In this document: positions 1 to 8,494 of the stretch, piece after piece | Position numbering within the stretch: the stretch's first letter is position 1 | How the letters are laid out: each line of letters starts with the position of its first letter | Source of the DNA: Kaistella gelatinilytica | GTDB lineage: Bacteria; Bacteroidota; Bacteroidia; Flavobacteriales; Weeksellaceae | Direction: 5' to 3' | Length of the DNA stretch: 64,000 nucleotides | Assembly (NCBI RefSeq): GCF_015679325.1 | Contig: NZ_JADPVI010000004.1 | Span: 248,001 to 312,000, forward strand | Program-made: the position numbers and the translations under genes | The notes under the pieces: generated by a model | The model's database searches: none | What the model saw: only the letters and a program-made list of their open reading frames with translations | What the model was told of the DNA's origin: nothing

Positions 1-30
1 AAGAGATTTACTTCTAAAGGTAAATCTCTT
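1..30 (-). terminator. hairpin after first T9SS gene
   Basis: An 11-bp inverted repeat (AAGAGATTTAC at 1-11, GTAAATCTCTT at 20-30) lies just past the stop of the minus-strand gene at 52-1473. The U-tract, if present, would be outside the window. Confidence 0.6.
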
Positions 31-51
31 CTTTATTTTTAAGTGAGGTTT

Positions 52-1473
52 TTATTTTTTAATAAATTTAGTAGTAGTGGTATTTCCGTCTTTATCATTC
101 ATTTGAAGAAGGTAATTACCTTTTGTCAATCCTTCTACATTAATTTGATTTTCGGAAGTTTTTACTGGAACTAGTTTTCCGCTTGCATCATAAACTTTAG
201 CATCATTTACTTTCATTCCATTTACGAATAATACTGTTTTTACAGGATTAGGGTAAACGTTAACACTTTTGCCTCCTGTTTCTCCAGTTCTCAAAATTCC
301 TCCGCAGTTTGTAGATAGAACATCAAGAGTATAATCGCCAGTGAATGTACTATTTGCAGTAGCTTCGTTTGCCACGATCACCATTGTTGAATTTGCAGGC
401 ATTGTAATGCTCATAGTTGCTACTGAGCCACCAACACTACTTGTTCCGGAATCACCCATGTAATTTAGAGCAATATTCGCTGGATTAAATGTGCCAGAGT
501 ATGCTACTAAATGCACTTGATTAACTGCATCGGTGTTTGTTAGATTTACGGTTACACAATTTGTTGTTGGTAGTGTATTTTGTATAGTATAAGATCTATA
601 ATGATAATTACCTGCAAATGCTGGAGTTGGATAAACTTTTGCAGTTCCGCAAACAGATGGGACCGCGTCTCTATAAAGTCTGGTAGTCTCTGTAGGATCT
701 GTACTTACAATTCTTGCCACATATGTTTTACAGGTGGCCGCAGTAGAATTAGATTCAATGCCATCAAGACTGAACGCAAGATCTTTTAATTGTCCTGGAA
801 TGCAAATAGATCCTGTATTCCATACCGTGTTACAAGGTGTTCCAAAACCATTTCCTGGATTTGTCCATGCATAAGGTGAACTTAAGGTAGATGAATCAGA
901 ATAAGTTTCCCAATACCATTGTCCGCCACCTGCAAAATCTAATACAGCCTGTACAGAAACCCAGTATTTACCTGCCGCGAGTGATAGCGCAGTAGCAAGG
1001 GGTAAAGTAGGACTGTTGGATCCTGCAGCCAAGATTACATTTTCTGTTCGAATTATGGTTCCGGGTAAATTTGATCCCGTGTTGGTATAAAAAGTCACTT
1101 TGTACGAAGTAGGGTATACTGGTGAAATTGAATATCCTCTCACATAAATGGCGCTAACTTGCCAGGATTTGCCTGCAGGAACTGTGAAATCATCCGCTGC
1201 GTTAGAATTATACTGAGCATTTGCTGCTTCAAACTGTTGCGAGGTTATCGTACTGGTGCCAATTGGGGGAAATTGTCCGTACAGCAATGGAGCATTTATA
1301 TTTTGGGAATTAAATGCGGCGTTGTAAGCTGCCAAAGTTACATAGGGTTTCGTTGGCGTGTTGTAAACAACAGGCGGTTTTTGTGTTGTATTCTGAACAT
1401 CCGAGTTTCGGGTGTTTTGCGAAAACATAAGCAAGTTGCAAGCTGTGAGCAACAAAAGAGTAAATTTTTTCAT
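52..1473 (-). CDS. secreted protein with T9SS type A sorting domain
   Basis: A 473-residue protein with an N-terminal signal peptide (MKKFTLLLLTACNLLMFSQ) and a C-terminal domain of about 75 residues with the pattern NVYPNPVKTVLFVNG, VYDASGKLV, GNYLLQM and a basic end (KFIKK). That pattern is the type IX secretion sorting signal, so the protein is probably exported and anchored at or released from the surface. The middle is Ser/Thr/Asn-rich beta-type sequence with few cysteines and no catalytic motif I recognise. It is a clear paralogue of the next gene (1939-3336): both share the AADDFTVPAG, YWVSVQAV/YWISVQAV and GNGFGT segments. The cargo function is unknown; an adhesin or surface-layer role is only a guess. 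Confidence 0.88.
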   Translation of the reverse strand: MKKFTLLLLTACNLLMFSQNTRNSDVQNTTQKPPVVYNTPTKPYVTLAAYNAAFNSQNINAPLLYGQFPPIGTSTITSQQFEAANAQYNSNAADDFTVPAGKSWQVSAIYVRGYSISPVYPTSYKVTFYTNTGSNLPGTIIRTENVILAAGSNSPTLPLATALSLAAGKYWVSVQAVLDFAGGGQWYWETYSDSSTLSSPYAWTNPGNGFGTPCNTVWNTGSICIPGQLKDLAFSLDGIESNSTAATCKTYVARIVSTDPTETTRLYRDAVPSVCGTAKVYPTPAFAGNYHYRSYTIQNTLPTTNCVTVNLTNTDAVNQVHLVAYSGTFNPANIALNYMGDSGTSSVGGSVATMSITMPANSTMVIVANEATANSTFTGDYTLDVLSTNCGGILRTGETGGKSVNVYPNPVKTVLFVNGMKVNDAKVYDASGKLVPVKTSENQINVEGLTKGNYLLQMNDKDGNTTTTKFIKK

Positions 1474-1890
1474 GATAAATGTTATTTTTTGGTTAAGAAA
1501 ATTTTATTAATTATAGGTGCAATTCTTCACTTTAAATATGATAAATAGATAAAAATTACCCGAGCAGCCAATTTCGCAGCGGTTTTACATTTTAAATATA
1601 GTTACCTGGAAAAATTAACATATCAAACTTCCCACTTTTAATTGAATTTTCATGATGTGAATTCACCCTTGTTTGTAAGGTGAAATGACCCAATTTAGTA
1701 GGGTGTTTTAACGGTAAGTCTATTTTAAAATTCAAAATTGCACCAAATAACACAAGGAAAGTTTACAGATTGGTGCAGCAAATAAGTTATTTGTTTCTAA
1801 GTGGAAGTTTATGAAAGAAGATGATATAATAGTTTGAGAATTGAAGACTGTTGCTAAATTCCCATCATTCAAATCTGAGTGAAAAATTAA
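1474..1890. other. gene-free region upstream of first T9SS gene
   Basis: No coding sequence is supported here. It holds the promoter region of the 52-1473 gene, an imperfect inverted repeat near 1662-1684 (TTCACC...GGTGAA), and one copy of TAGGGTGTTTT (1699-1709), whose reverse complement occurs twice upstream of the paralogue. Confidence 0.5.
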
Positions 1891-1919
1891 AAAGTCTGCC
1901 TATACGATAGGCAGACTTT
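1891..1919 (-). terminator. terminator of second T9SS gene
   Basis: A perfect 13-bp inverted repeat (AAAGTCTGCCTAT, loop ACG, ATAGGCAGACTTT) lies just past the stop of the 1939-3336 gene, with an A-rich flank that reads as U on the minus strand. Confidence 0.8.
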
Positions 1920-1938
1920 ATTTAATTGAAATGATCGT

Positions 1939-3336
1939 TTAGTTTTTGATAAACTTATCTTGGTGTACATTTCCAGACTTGTCTTTCATTTGAAGTAAAT
2001 AATTCCCTTTAGTAAGTCCTTCAACATTGATCTGATTTTCTGTACTTTTCACTGGGATTAATTTTCCACTTGCGTCATATACTTTCGCTTCATTCATCTT
2101 CATCCCATTCACATATAGTAATGTTCTTACAGGATTTGGATAAATACTCACGTTGGAGCTGGTAACTTCGCCAGTTTTCAAAATGCTTCCGCAGTTTCCA
2201 GCTATTACACTTAATGTATAATTGTTGATAAAGGTAGTGTTAACCACAACCTCACTAACTACCAAAACCACTGTAGAACTTGCGGGCATCGTAAATGCCA
2301 TATTAGATGAACTGCCACTAAATGGACTGGAACCTATATCTGCCAAGTAGTTCTGTGATAAATTTGCAGGATTGAAAGTACCGCTATAAGCAACTACAAA
2401 CATCTGATTTGCTTCTGGATTTGTTATGATAATATTAACGCACTGAGCTGATGCAGCAGTATTTTGTATCGTATATTTTTTATAATGATAATTTCCAGAT
2501 CCTATATTACCGGGATAAACTTTTGTGGTACCGCAAACCGAAGGATTTCCGTCTCGCGTTACTCTAGGAGTTTGGGTAGGATCGGTAGAAACAATTTTAT
2601 CAGTAAATGTTTTACAAGATGATAGGATATTACCATTTAATGTAAAACTTAAATCTTTAGCAGATCCTGGTGAACATACGGAACCTACTCCCCAATTTGC
2701 AGCGCAAGTTGTACCAAAACCATTTCCTGGATTTATCCAAACAAAAGGAGAGCCGAGTGTAGAACTGTCGGCATAGGTTTGCCAAAACCAGTCACCCGGT
2801 AAATCTGCAACTGCCTGAACAGAAATCCAATATCTTCCTGGATTTAAAAGCAAGCTGGTGCCTAAAGATAAATTAGGACTTTGTGTTCCCGCCGAAGGTT
2901 GTATATTTTCCTGTCTGATAATATTTCCCGGTAAATTGGCGCCACTATTTGCGTAAATAATGACATTATAAGAATCAGGATTTTTTGCTGTCAGAATATA
3001 ACCATCAGCAGCAATGTTTTTTATCTCCCATATTTGTCCCGCCGGAACTGTGAAATCATCTGCTGCCGTGCAGTCATACGTGGCATTTGCAGCATCAAAT
3101 TTTTGTGATCTTATTGAATTAATAAAGGGAACCTGTCCATAAACGCGGGGATCCAAATTATTGAGTAGTGCAAAATCATTACTATATTCTCTCGAAGTTT
3201 TGAAAATTTTGGTTGGCAATTTTTGAATATTTTTAGTAACAGTCATGGGGGTCGGCATTTTATTATCGGTGCCGTCTTTTTGAGCAAACATCAGAATGCT
3301 GCAAATTGTTAAGAGAAACAGAGTAATTTTTTTCAT
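1939..3336 (-). CDS. secreted protein with T9SS type A sorting domain (paralogue)
   Basis: A 465-residue exported protein and the tandem paralogue of the 52-1473 product. It has a signal peptide (MKKITLFLLTICSILMFAQ) and the same C-terminal sorting domain (SIYPNPVRTLLYVNG, VYDASGKLI, GNYLLQM). The central region carries the AADDFTVPAG segment and the CKTF...STDPTQTPR...CGTTKVYPG segment, with paired cysteines also found in the neighbour. Domain architecture and length match the neighbour throughout, which indicates a tandem duplication. It has its own terminator (1891-1919) and its own upstream region, so the two are probably separate transcripts. The cargo function is not recognised. Confidence 0.88.
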   Translation of the reverse strand: MKKITLFLLTICSILMFAQKDGTDNKMPTPMTVTKNIQKLPTKIFKTSREYSNDFALLNNLDPRVYGQVPFINSIRSQKFDAANATYDCTAADDFTVPAGQIWEIKNIAADGYILTAKNPDSYNVIIYANSGANLPGNIIRQENIQPSAGTQSPNLSLGTSLLLNPGRYWISVQAVADLPGDWFWQTYADSSTLGSPFVWINPGNGFGTTCAANWGVGSVCSPGSAKDLSFTLNGNILSSCKTFTDKIVSTDPTQTPRVTRDGNPSVCGTTKVYPGNIGSGNYHYKKYTIQNTAASAQCVNIIITNPEANQMFVVAYSGTFNPANLSQNYLADIGSSPFSGSSSNMAFTMPASSTVVLVVSEVVVNTTFINNYTLSVIAGNCGSILKTGEVTSSNVSIYPNPVRTLLYVNGMKMNEAKVYDASGKLIPVKSTENQINVEGLTKGNYLLQMKDKSGNVHQDKFIKN

Positions 3337-3516
3337 GGTGTAAAGTTTTAATTGGTTTATATTAAATTAGTAATGCAAAGCTTTAATTTTCAATTCAATA
3401 ATGAAATATCAAATCGACCAACGACGAAAATAATCGACGAATGACAATTTCTTCAAAATATCTTGAGGAATATTAATATTGCAAATCTCTCCCTTATTTC
3501 ATTCAATAGAGTGGTG

Positions 3517-3550
3517 AAAACACCCTATTTCCTTAAGCTAAAACACCCTA
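3517..3550 (-). repeat. two direct repeats AAAACACCCTA, 23-nt period
   Basis: AAAACACCCTA occurs at 3517-3527 and 3540-3550. One more copy, on the opposite strand, is at 1699-1709 upstream of the paralogous gene. About two helical turns of spacing suits a regulator binding direct repeats (LytTR-type, for example). Whether it serves the T9SS gene or nrnA is not clear. Confidence 0.4.
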
Positions 3551-3601
3551 AATCGAACATTGAAATTTTTGCCCGGCTGTAATTTGTCAAAAACAAAGAT
3601 T

Positions 3602-3609
3602 ACCTTTGC
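3602..3609 (+). promoter_or_regulatory. -7 promoter element of nrnA
   Basis: TACCTTTG matches the Bacteroidetes -7 consensus TAnnTTTG, with a TTTG-like -33 region about 20 nt upstream and the start codon 22 nt downstream. Confidence 0.6.
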
Positions 3610-3630
3610 GACTCCAAAAAATTGTACTAA

Positions 3631-4638
3631 ATGTTTACTTCTACAGAAATTTCCGAAATTCAAAAACTGTTAATACCAGAGAAAAAGATAGTCATTATCA
3701 CCCATTATAATCCCGATGGAGATGCTGTTGGATCCAGTTTGGGTCTGAAACATTTCTTAAAACAGAAAGGTTTAGAAGCTGATGTTATCGTTCCGAACGA
3801 TTTTCCAAAATTTTTGAAATGGATGCCCGAATCCAAACAGATCATTATTGCAGATTATAAAAGAAAGCAAGCCGGAGAAGCAATTTATAACGCTGATGTT
3901 ATTTTTATTTTAGATTTTAATGCTTCTCACAGAAGCGGTAATTTAGTGGGGCCCTGGATTGAAAAGGCAAGAGCGAAAAAAATATTGATCGATCACCATC
4001 AACAACCTGATGATTTTCATTATGTGTATTCTGATGTTACGATCCCAGCGACTTCGCAAATGGTGTATCATTTTATTCAGGAATTAAAGGAAGAAAACTT
4101 AGTAAATAAAGATATCGCTGAATGTCTTTACACCGGTATTATGACTGATACAGGAGGTTTCCGTTTTCGGTCAACGAGTGCAACAACGCACCGAATTGTC
4201 GCCAATTTAATTGAAAAGGGCGCAGATCCAGCCATGATCACTTCTAATACCTGGGATACCAATACGGTTTCAAGACTTCATCTTTTGGCTTTGATTTTAG
4301 GTAGAATTGAAGTAGTGAAAGACGGAAAAGTTGCCATTCTTTGGTTGAAAAGGGATGAATTGAAAGAATTTGGTTTCCAGAAAGGAGATACCGAAGGTTT
4401 TGTAAACTACGGTTTAAGCATTATGGGAACGCAAGTTGCCGCATTTTTTATGGAAGATTTATATGATGATTTTATCAAAATTTCTTTCCGTTCCAAAGAT
4501 GAGGTTGATGTCAATCAGTTCTCCCGAAAATATTTTAACGGAGGCGGTCACATTAACGCAGCCGGTGGAAAATACATGAAAACCATTGAAGAAACAATTG
4601 TCGATTTTAAAGAGAAAATTGAGCAGGAAGATTTTTAA
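3631..4638 (+). CDS. nrnA: bifunctional oligoribonuclease / pAp phosphatase (DHH-DHHA1)
   Basis: A 335-residue DHH-family phosphoesterase. The DHH domain shows NPDGDAVGSS near residue 30, a DFNAS motif and the metal-binding DHHQQP near residue 130. The C-terminal DHHA1 domain carries GGGHINAAGG. NrnA degrades short oligoribonucleotides to mononucleotides and dephosphorylates 3'-phosphoadenosine 5'-phosphate, so it finishes RNA turnover in the cytoplasm; these activities are from the family. Length is normal. It stands alone on the plus strand with its own promoter and converges on the DUF1304 gene. Confidence 0.9.
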   Translation: MFTSTEISEIQKLLIPEKKIVIITHYNPDGDAVGSSLGLKHFLKQKGLEADVIVPNDFPKFLKWMPESKQIIIADYKRKQAGEAIYNADVIFILDFNASHRSGNLVGPWIEKARAKKILIDHHQQPDDFHYVYSDVTIPATSQMVYHFIQELKEENLVNKDIAECLYTGIMTDTGGFRFRSTSATTHRIVANLIEKGADPAMITSNTWDTNTVSRLHLLALILGRIEVVKDGKVAILWLKRDELKEFGFQKGDTEGFVNYGLSIMGTQVAAFFMEDLYDDFIKISFRSKDEVDVNQFSRKYFNGGGHINAAGGKYMKTIEETIVDFKEKIEQEDF

Positions 4639-4662
4639 TAAGATTCAGCTTTGAAATAAGAT

Positions 4663-5028
4663 TTATTTTGCCAAAACAAATATCAAAGCTAAAATTGCTG
4701 GCAAAGCCTGCACGAAAAATATTTTCTTCGAAGCGGTGAATGCGCCGTAAATTCCCGCAACAATTACGCAGCTCAGAAAAAACATTGCGACATATTTAGA
4801 CCACATTTCATCAGAAATTACCAAAGACCAGATTAAACCTGCCGATAAAAACCCATTGTATAATCCCTGATTTGCAGCTAAGTTTTTCGTAGGCGTGAAA
4901 AGTTCGTCTTTCAATGCGCCCTTGAATGTTTTTTTACCCAGCGTTTCCCATGCAAACATTTCCATATATAAAATATAAAGATGTTCAATAGCAACAAGAG
5001 CAATTAATATTTTTGCAATAATTTCCAT
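4663..5028 (-). CDS. DUF1304 family small membrane protein
   Basis: A 121-residue protein with about four hydrophobic helices: residues 1-22, and three after the AANQGLYNGFLSAGLIW motif. The segment HLYILYMEMFAWE near the N-terminus followed by NQGLYNGFLSAG is the hallmark of DUF1304 (YqjF/YwnI-type) membrane proteins. No biochemical function is established for the family. The gene lies 21 nt downstream of the alpha/beta hydrolase gene on the same strand and may be co-transcribed with it. Confidence 0.8.
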   Translation of the reverse strand: MEIIAKILIALVAIEHLYILYMEMFAWETLGKKTFKGALKDELFTPTKNLAANQGLYNGFLSAGLIWSLVISDEMWSKYVAMFFLSCVIVAGIYGAFTASKKIFFVQALPAILALIFVLAK

Positions 5029-5049
5029 GGGATTTTCAAGGTTTTAAAA

Positions 5050-5832
5050 TTAGAAAAGAAGATGTTTCGGTAGATTGTGAAGGAGTTCAGCATTAATGAT
5101 TTCTGCACAAATTGTCGGTTTTTCCCAATGTCCATTATGGCCGCAATCTAAAATATAGGATTTAATGTTTGTTTTCTCTGGTAGATTTTTAATGGTTTTT
5201 TCTACATTCACAGCATTGTCATGTTTGCCTGCAAGTACCAAAATTTTACCTTCAAAATTAACCAGCACCGATGTTTTGTCGGTTCTTTCTATCATTCCTT
5301 TTACGGCGGCTGAAACTCCATCATTTTTTGTAGAAAGAGCAATTTCTTTTGCGAGATTCATTTTCCCTTCCAAAATATCTTTTTCATTTGGATTAAATAG
5401 ATTGGGAACTCCCGCACTTACATAAGTTGGAAAGGCTTCTTTGATGATCCGAAGACTTTTCTGCCGTTGTTGTTTTTTCTCTTCGTTATCTGAAAAATAA
5501 GTGGAAAAAAACAAAGTCAAACTTTTCAAAACTTCCGGAAATTTTTCAGCAAACGCCAACGAAACATAACCTCCCATCGAATGACCGAGGAGATGAAATT
5601 TTTTCAATTTTAAATGATCTGTGACTTTTTTTACTTCTTCCGCCATCAATTCCATCGAATGAATTTCGGCATAAATTTTAGACAGACCATGTCCAGGCAG
5701 ATCAATTTTTATAAGTGTGAAATCCTTTGAAAGACCCACTTCCAAATCTTCCCAAATAAGCAGATTTTCCATAAAACCATGCAGCAAGACAAGGTTTTCT
5801 TTTCCTTTTCCGGATATTTCGTAGTTCAACAT
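5050..5832 (-). CDS. alpha/beta hydrolase
   Basis: About 260 residues with the alpha/beta hydrolase fold: oxyanion region LLHGFMEN, nucleophile elbow GHSMGG, and a late His in LDCGHNGHWEKP, with an acidic residue in GKHDNAVNV preceding it. These form a plausible Ser-Asp-His triad. The substrate cannot be told from sequence; a carboxylesterase or lipase-like role is likely. The start was set at the ATG that gives MLNYEISGKG, because a longer upstream reading would run through the coding region of the lipoprotein gene at 5843-6349. The gene follows that lipoprotein by 10 nt, which suggests an operon. Confidence 0.85.
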   Translation of the reverse strand: MLNYEISGKGKENLVLLHGFMENLLIWEDLEVGLSKDFTLIKIDLPGHGLSKIYAEIHSMELMAEEVKKVTDHLKLKKFHLLGHSMGGYVSLAFAEKFPEVLKSLTLFFSTYFSDNEEKKQQRQKSLRIIKEAFPTYVSAGVPNLFNPNEKDILEGKMNLAKEIALSTKNDGVSAAVKGMIERTDKTSVLVNFEGKILVLAGKHDNAVNVEKTIKNLPEKTNIKSYILDCGHNGHWEKPTICAEIINAELLHNLPKHLLF

Positions 5833-5842
5833 GCGAATAATT

Positions 5843-6349
5843 TTAAAAGTAAATGTCGATATAGTCAGCAAATCCGGAACCATTAATTTTATTCTGCAAG
5901 CGCCAGAATTTTCCTTTTCCTTCATCAAAAAAGGTTGTCTTTTTAGTTCTTTTAAAAACAACTCCGTTAATTTTTTGGGTGATTTCTCCTTCAAAATTAA
6001 GATGTTTTTCAGAAACTCTTTTTATAGTGCCCTTAATTTCTAAAATATTTTTGCCTGATTTCGCATTTCCGGTAAGGTTGTATAAATCACGACCGGTTTT
6101 TTCGAAGTTTGCCGTTCCAGCAAATGCAGACGTTTCATCAGAAGTGAATTTAAGCTGATGGTTTCCACTCAGATCTTTGAAGATGTTTTGCTGATTTAAA
6201 ATTTCAATACTGTCATTCATTTTTTTTCGGACCATATTTATGGATTCGATTTTTTTAGCTTCCGGAGAAAGAGTTTCTGTTTGATCAGCATCTTTTTTTG
6301 AACAGGACATTACTGTTACTGCAGAAATTAAAAGGATAGTTCGCTTCAT
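5843..6349 (-). CDS. predicted lipoprotein, unknown function
   Basis: A 168-residue protein starting MKRTILLISAVTVMSCSKKD, a lipoprotein signal with the lipobox ending VMSC. An acidic linker and helix (residues about 20-50) are followed by a small beta-rich domain (HQLKFTSDETSAFAGTANFEK to NKINGSGFADYIDIYF). I do not recognise a family. The ATG at 6349 is preferred to one 8 codons upstream because it puts the signal peptide at the N-terminus. Followed at 10 nt by the hydrolase gene. Confidence 0.75.
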   Translation of the reverse strand: MKRTILLISAVTVMSCSKKDADQTETLSPEAKKIESINMVRKKMNDSIEILNQQNIFKDLSGNHQLKFTSDETSAFAGTANFEKTGRDLYNLTGNAKSGKNILEIKGTIKRVSEKHLNFEGEITQKINGVVFKRTKKTTFFDEGKGKFWRLQNKINGSGFADYIDIYF

Positions 6350-6419
6350 ATATAATAATAGTATTTTCCTCAAATTTAAATAAAATAAGAGTTGTTTTTA
6401 AAGTGGAATGAAATTTAAT

Positions 6420-6869
6420 TTAAAGTTTCGTTTTAGAATTCATCACGATGGTTACCGGACCGTCATTCAATAAAGAGACTTTCATGTCTGCACCGAATAT
6501 GCCACTCTCAATTTTCAAATTTGATTTTGAAATTTCAGTTTTAAAATATTCAAATAACGGAATAGCTTTTTCTGGTCTAGCTGCCTTTATGAAAGAAGGG
6601 CGGTTTCCTTTCTTATAATCTGCAATTAAAGTAAACTGACTGATGCAAAGAATTTCACCGGAAATATCCAGAATCGACAGATTTAGTTTGCCATCCTCAT
6701 CACCAAAAATTCTGAGATTCAAAATTTTCTGAACAAGCCAGTTCGCATCGTTTAATTCATCTTCTTCATCAACGCCAATTAACAAAAGCAAACCGTTTGA
6801 AATTTGGCCCACGATTTCATCATCAACTTTTACACTGGCTTCAGAAACTCTTTGAATAACTGCTTTCAT
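6420..6869 (-). CDS. dtd: D-aminoacyl-tRNA deacylase
   Basis: A 149-residue protein of exactly the family length. It starts MKAVIQRVSEASVKVD, has the SQFTL motif near residue 78, the GNRPSF(I)KAARPE segment, and ends in a NDGPVTIVMNS motif, which together mark Dtd. The enzyme removes D-amino acids (and glycine from tRNA-Ala) from mischarged tRNAs through the cross-subunit Gly-cisPro motif; the C-terminal GPVT is seen here. Cytoplasmic homodimer in the family. Confidence 0.95.
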   Translation of the reverse strand: MKAVIQRVSEASVKVDDEIVGQISNGLLLLIGVDEEDELNDANWLVQKILNLRIFGDEDGKLNLSILDISGEILCISQFTLIADYKKGNRPSFIKAARPEKAIPLFEYFKTEISKSNLKIESGIFGADMKVSLLNDGPVTIVMNSKTKL

Positions 6870-6895
6870 TAAAAAATAAGATTTAGGAAAAAAAA

Positions 6896-7345
6896 TTAAT
6901 CGAAAATAGAAAGAATTCCGGAATTTGAATCGAAATTGTATCGGTACGTTTTTGGCGCAATTTGGGCGACATTTGTAGGTTCACCAGTAATGAGGATCCA
7001 AGTTGCATTGTCTTTTGGGCAAACTATTTTGATATTATTTTCGACTACCAAAGTCGTGTTGTTATCCGGACAAATGTGAGGAGCGTTTCTGTCATATACT
7101 TTAAACCCGTTGGTTGTTCTCACGACAATTAAACCGCGTGTTCCAGATTCCTGTTGGTTGACATAAATCCATCCATTTACATTTTGTAGATCGTAATAAG
7201 CAGGAAGATTAAGGTTTAAAACAACATTGACCGGAACTTTGGGAAAACAGCTGACTGTTTCTTCGCGACTGCTGCATGAATTAAGATTTAAGGCGCTGAA
7301 AATGAGTAATATTGGGAAAAGTAAGATTGAAATATTTCTTTTCAT
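6896..7345 (-). CDS. lipoprotein with degenerate Rieske-like fold
   Basis: A 149-residue lipoprotein (MKRNISILLFPILLIFSALNLNSCSS). The second half reads like a Rieske domain without its cluster ligands: where C-x-H and C-x-x-H pairs would be expected, PHICPDNN and IVCPKDNATW are found, followed by a beta-rich end with TYRYNFDSNSGILSIFD. I infer a Rieske-derived lipoprotein that probably does not bind a 2Fe-2S cluster in the normal way; the resemblance is weak and could be coincidental. It is divergent from greA and 26 nt upstream of dtd on the same strand. Confidence 0.7.
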   Translation of the reverse strand: MKRNISILLFPILLIFSALNLNSCSSREETVSCFPKVPVNVVLNLNLPAYYDLQNVNGWIYVNQQESGTRGLIVVRTTNGFKVYDRNAPHICPDNNTTLVVENNIKIVCPKDNATWILITGEPTNVAQIAPKTYRYNFDSNSGILSIFD

Positions 7346-7359
7346 TTAAAATAAATTTA

Positions 7360-7367
7360 TATCTTTG
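7360..7367 (+). promoter_or_regulatory. -7 promoter element of greA
   Basis: TATCTTTG, a full match to TAnnTTTG, placing the transcript start near 7373 and giving greA a leader of roughly 70 nt. Confidence 0.6.
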
Positions 7368-7394
7368 TAAAACGATCAACGCAAAAAAACATTG

Positions 7395-7420
7395 TCCGAC
7401 AAATGTCGGATTATTTTTTT
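7395..7420 (+). terminator. terminator-like hairpin in the greA leader
   Basis: TCCGACA-AA-TGTCGGA (7395-7410) is followed by TTATTTTTTT. It lies between the greA promoter and the greA start codon, so it would act as an attenuator or as the 3' end of a short leader RNA. Confidence 0.55.
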
Positions 7421-7445
7421 ATACTAACGTTAAATATAAGAATTT

Positions 7446-7916
7446 ATGGCAAGTTATGTTACCAAAGATGGATTAGATAAAATGAAAGCTGAACTGGAAC
7501 TGCTGGAAACCATCGAAAGACCAAAAATTACACAGCAAATTGCTGAAGCTAGAGATAAAGGCGACCTTTCTGAAAATGCAGAATACGATGCTGCAAAGGA
7601 AGCACAGGGAATGTTAGAGATGAGAATTTCTAAACTGAAGAATTTAATGGCAGATGCAAAAGTAATCGATGAAACCAATTTAGATATTTCCAAAGTTTCT
7701 ATTTTGACCACCGTGCGTTTGAAAAATATGGTGACAAAAGGAGAGCAGAAATTCACTTTAGTTCCTGATAATGAAAGCGATCTGAAAGCTGGGAAGATTT
7801 CAATCAATACGCCAATTGCGAAAGGACTTTTGGGTAAAGTAATTGGTGAAACGGCAGATATTGTTTTGCCAAACGGAAATAAACTTTCGTTTGAGGTACT
7901 CGAGATTTCCATTTAA
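7446..7916 (+). CDS. greA: transcription elongation factor GreA
   Basis: A 156-residue protein of family length. The N-terminal coiled coil carries the acidic tip region RDKGDLSENAEYDAAKEAQ (residues about 35-55), and the C-terminal FKBP-like domain ends TPIAKGLLGKVIGETADIVLPNG. GreA enters the RNA polymerase secondary channel and stimulates cleavage of backtracked transcripts. The leader has its own promoter and a terminator-like hairpin. The gene is divergent from the Rieske-like lipoprotein gene. Confidence 0.96.
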   Translation: MASYVTKDGLDKMKAELELLETIERPKITQQIAEARDKGDLSENAEYDAAKEAQGMLEMRISKLKNLMADAKVIDETNLDISKVSILTTVRLKNMVTKGEQKFTLVPDNESDLKAGKISINTPIAKGLLGKVIGETADIVLPNGNKLSFEVLEISI

Positions 7917-8060
7917 TAATCGAAGGTAATTTTAAACAAAGTTTTACGAATTCTTTAACAATCATTTTTTTAATTAAATTGTAATTTTACAACATCATAG
8001 AAATCGAGGTGGTCGTGTAGTTTAGATAATTTCTAGATAATAATTACAAATACCAAAATC

Positions 8061-8450
8061 ATGAGTTCCATATTTACAAAAATTATAAAAAACGAAATTC
8101 CTGCCTATAAAATTGCGGAAGACGAAAAATATTTAGCTTTTCTGGATGCGATGCCTTTGGTGAAAGGGCACACTTTAGTTATTCCGAAAAAGGAAATTGA
8201 TTTCATTTTTGATCTGGAAAATGAAGATTTTAAAGATCTTTGGAGTTTTGCACAAAAAGTTGCAAAAAAACTGGAAAAGACGTATCCTGACAAAAGAATT
8301 TCGGTATCAGTGATCGGATTAGAAGTTCCCCACGCACATATTCACCTCATTCCAATCACCGAGATGGGAGATATGAATTTTAAAAACGTACGTTTAAAAT
8401 TTTCCAATGAAGAATATCTCGAGATTCAAAACTCGATTCTTAATTCCTAA
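8061..8450 (+). CDS. HIT family protein
   Basis: A 129-residue histidine-triad protein. It starts SSIFTKIIKNEIPAYKIAED and carries the catalytic H-x-H-x-H motif in HAHIHLIP near residue 92. Family members are nucleotidyl hydrolases/transferases (HinT-like, acting on AMP-lysine or Ap4A-type substrates); the exact substrate cannot be read. It sits 144 nt downstream of greA and ends at a strong terminator. Confidence 0.92.
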   Translation: MSSIFTKIIKNEIPAYKIAEDEKYLAFLDAMPLVKGHTLVIPKKEIDFIFDLENEDFKDLWSFAQKVAKKLEKTYPDKRISVSVIGLEVPHAHIHLIPITEMGDMNFKNVRLKFSNEEYLEIQNSILNS

Positions 8451-8456
8451 AAATAC

Positions 8457-8494
8457 AATTTTGTCAAAGTGATTATGCTTTGACAAAATTTTTT
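8457..8494 (+). terminator. terminator after HIT gene
   Basis: A 13-bp stem (AATTTTGTCAAAG 8457-8469, CTTTGACAAAATT 8478-8490) is followed by TTTT. Its presence rules out translation of clpX from the ATG at 8480. Confidence 0.85.

Noticed and set aside
5833..5994. Longer start of the alpha/beta hydrolase
   Set aside because: The extension overlaps the coding region of the lipoprotein gene and has no resemblance to hydrolase sequence.
7454..7912. Long antisense reading frame opposite greA
   Set aside because: It mirrors a highly conserved gene, has Ser-rich composition expected of antisense frames and no homology that I can name.
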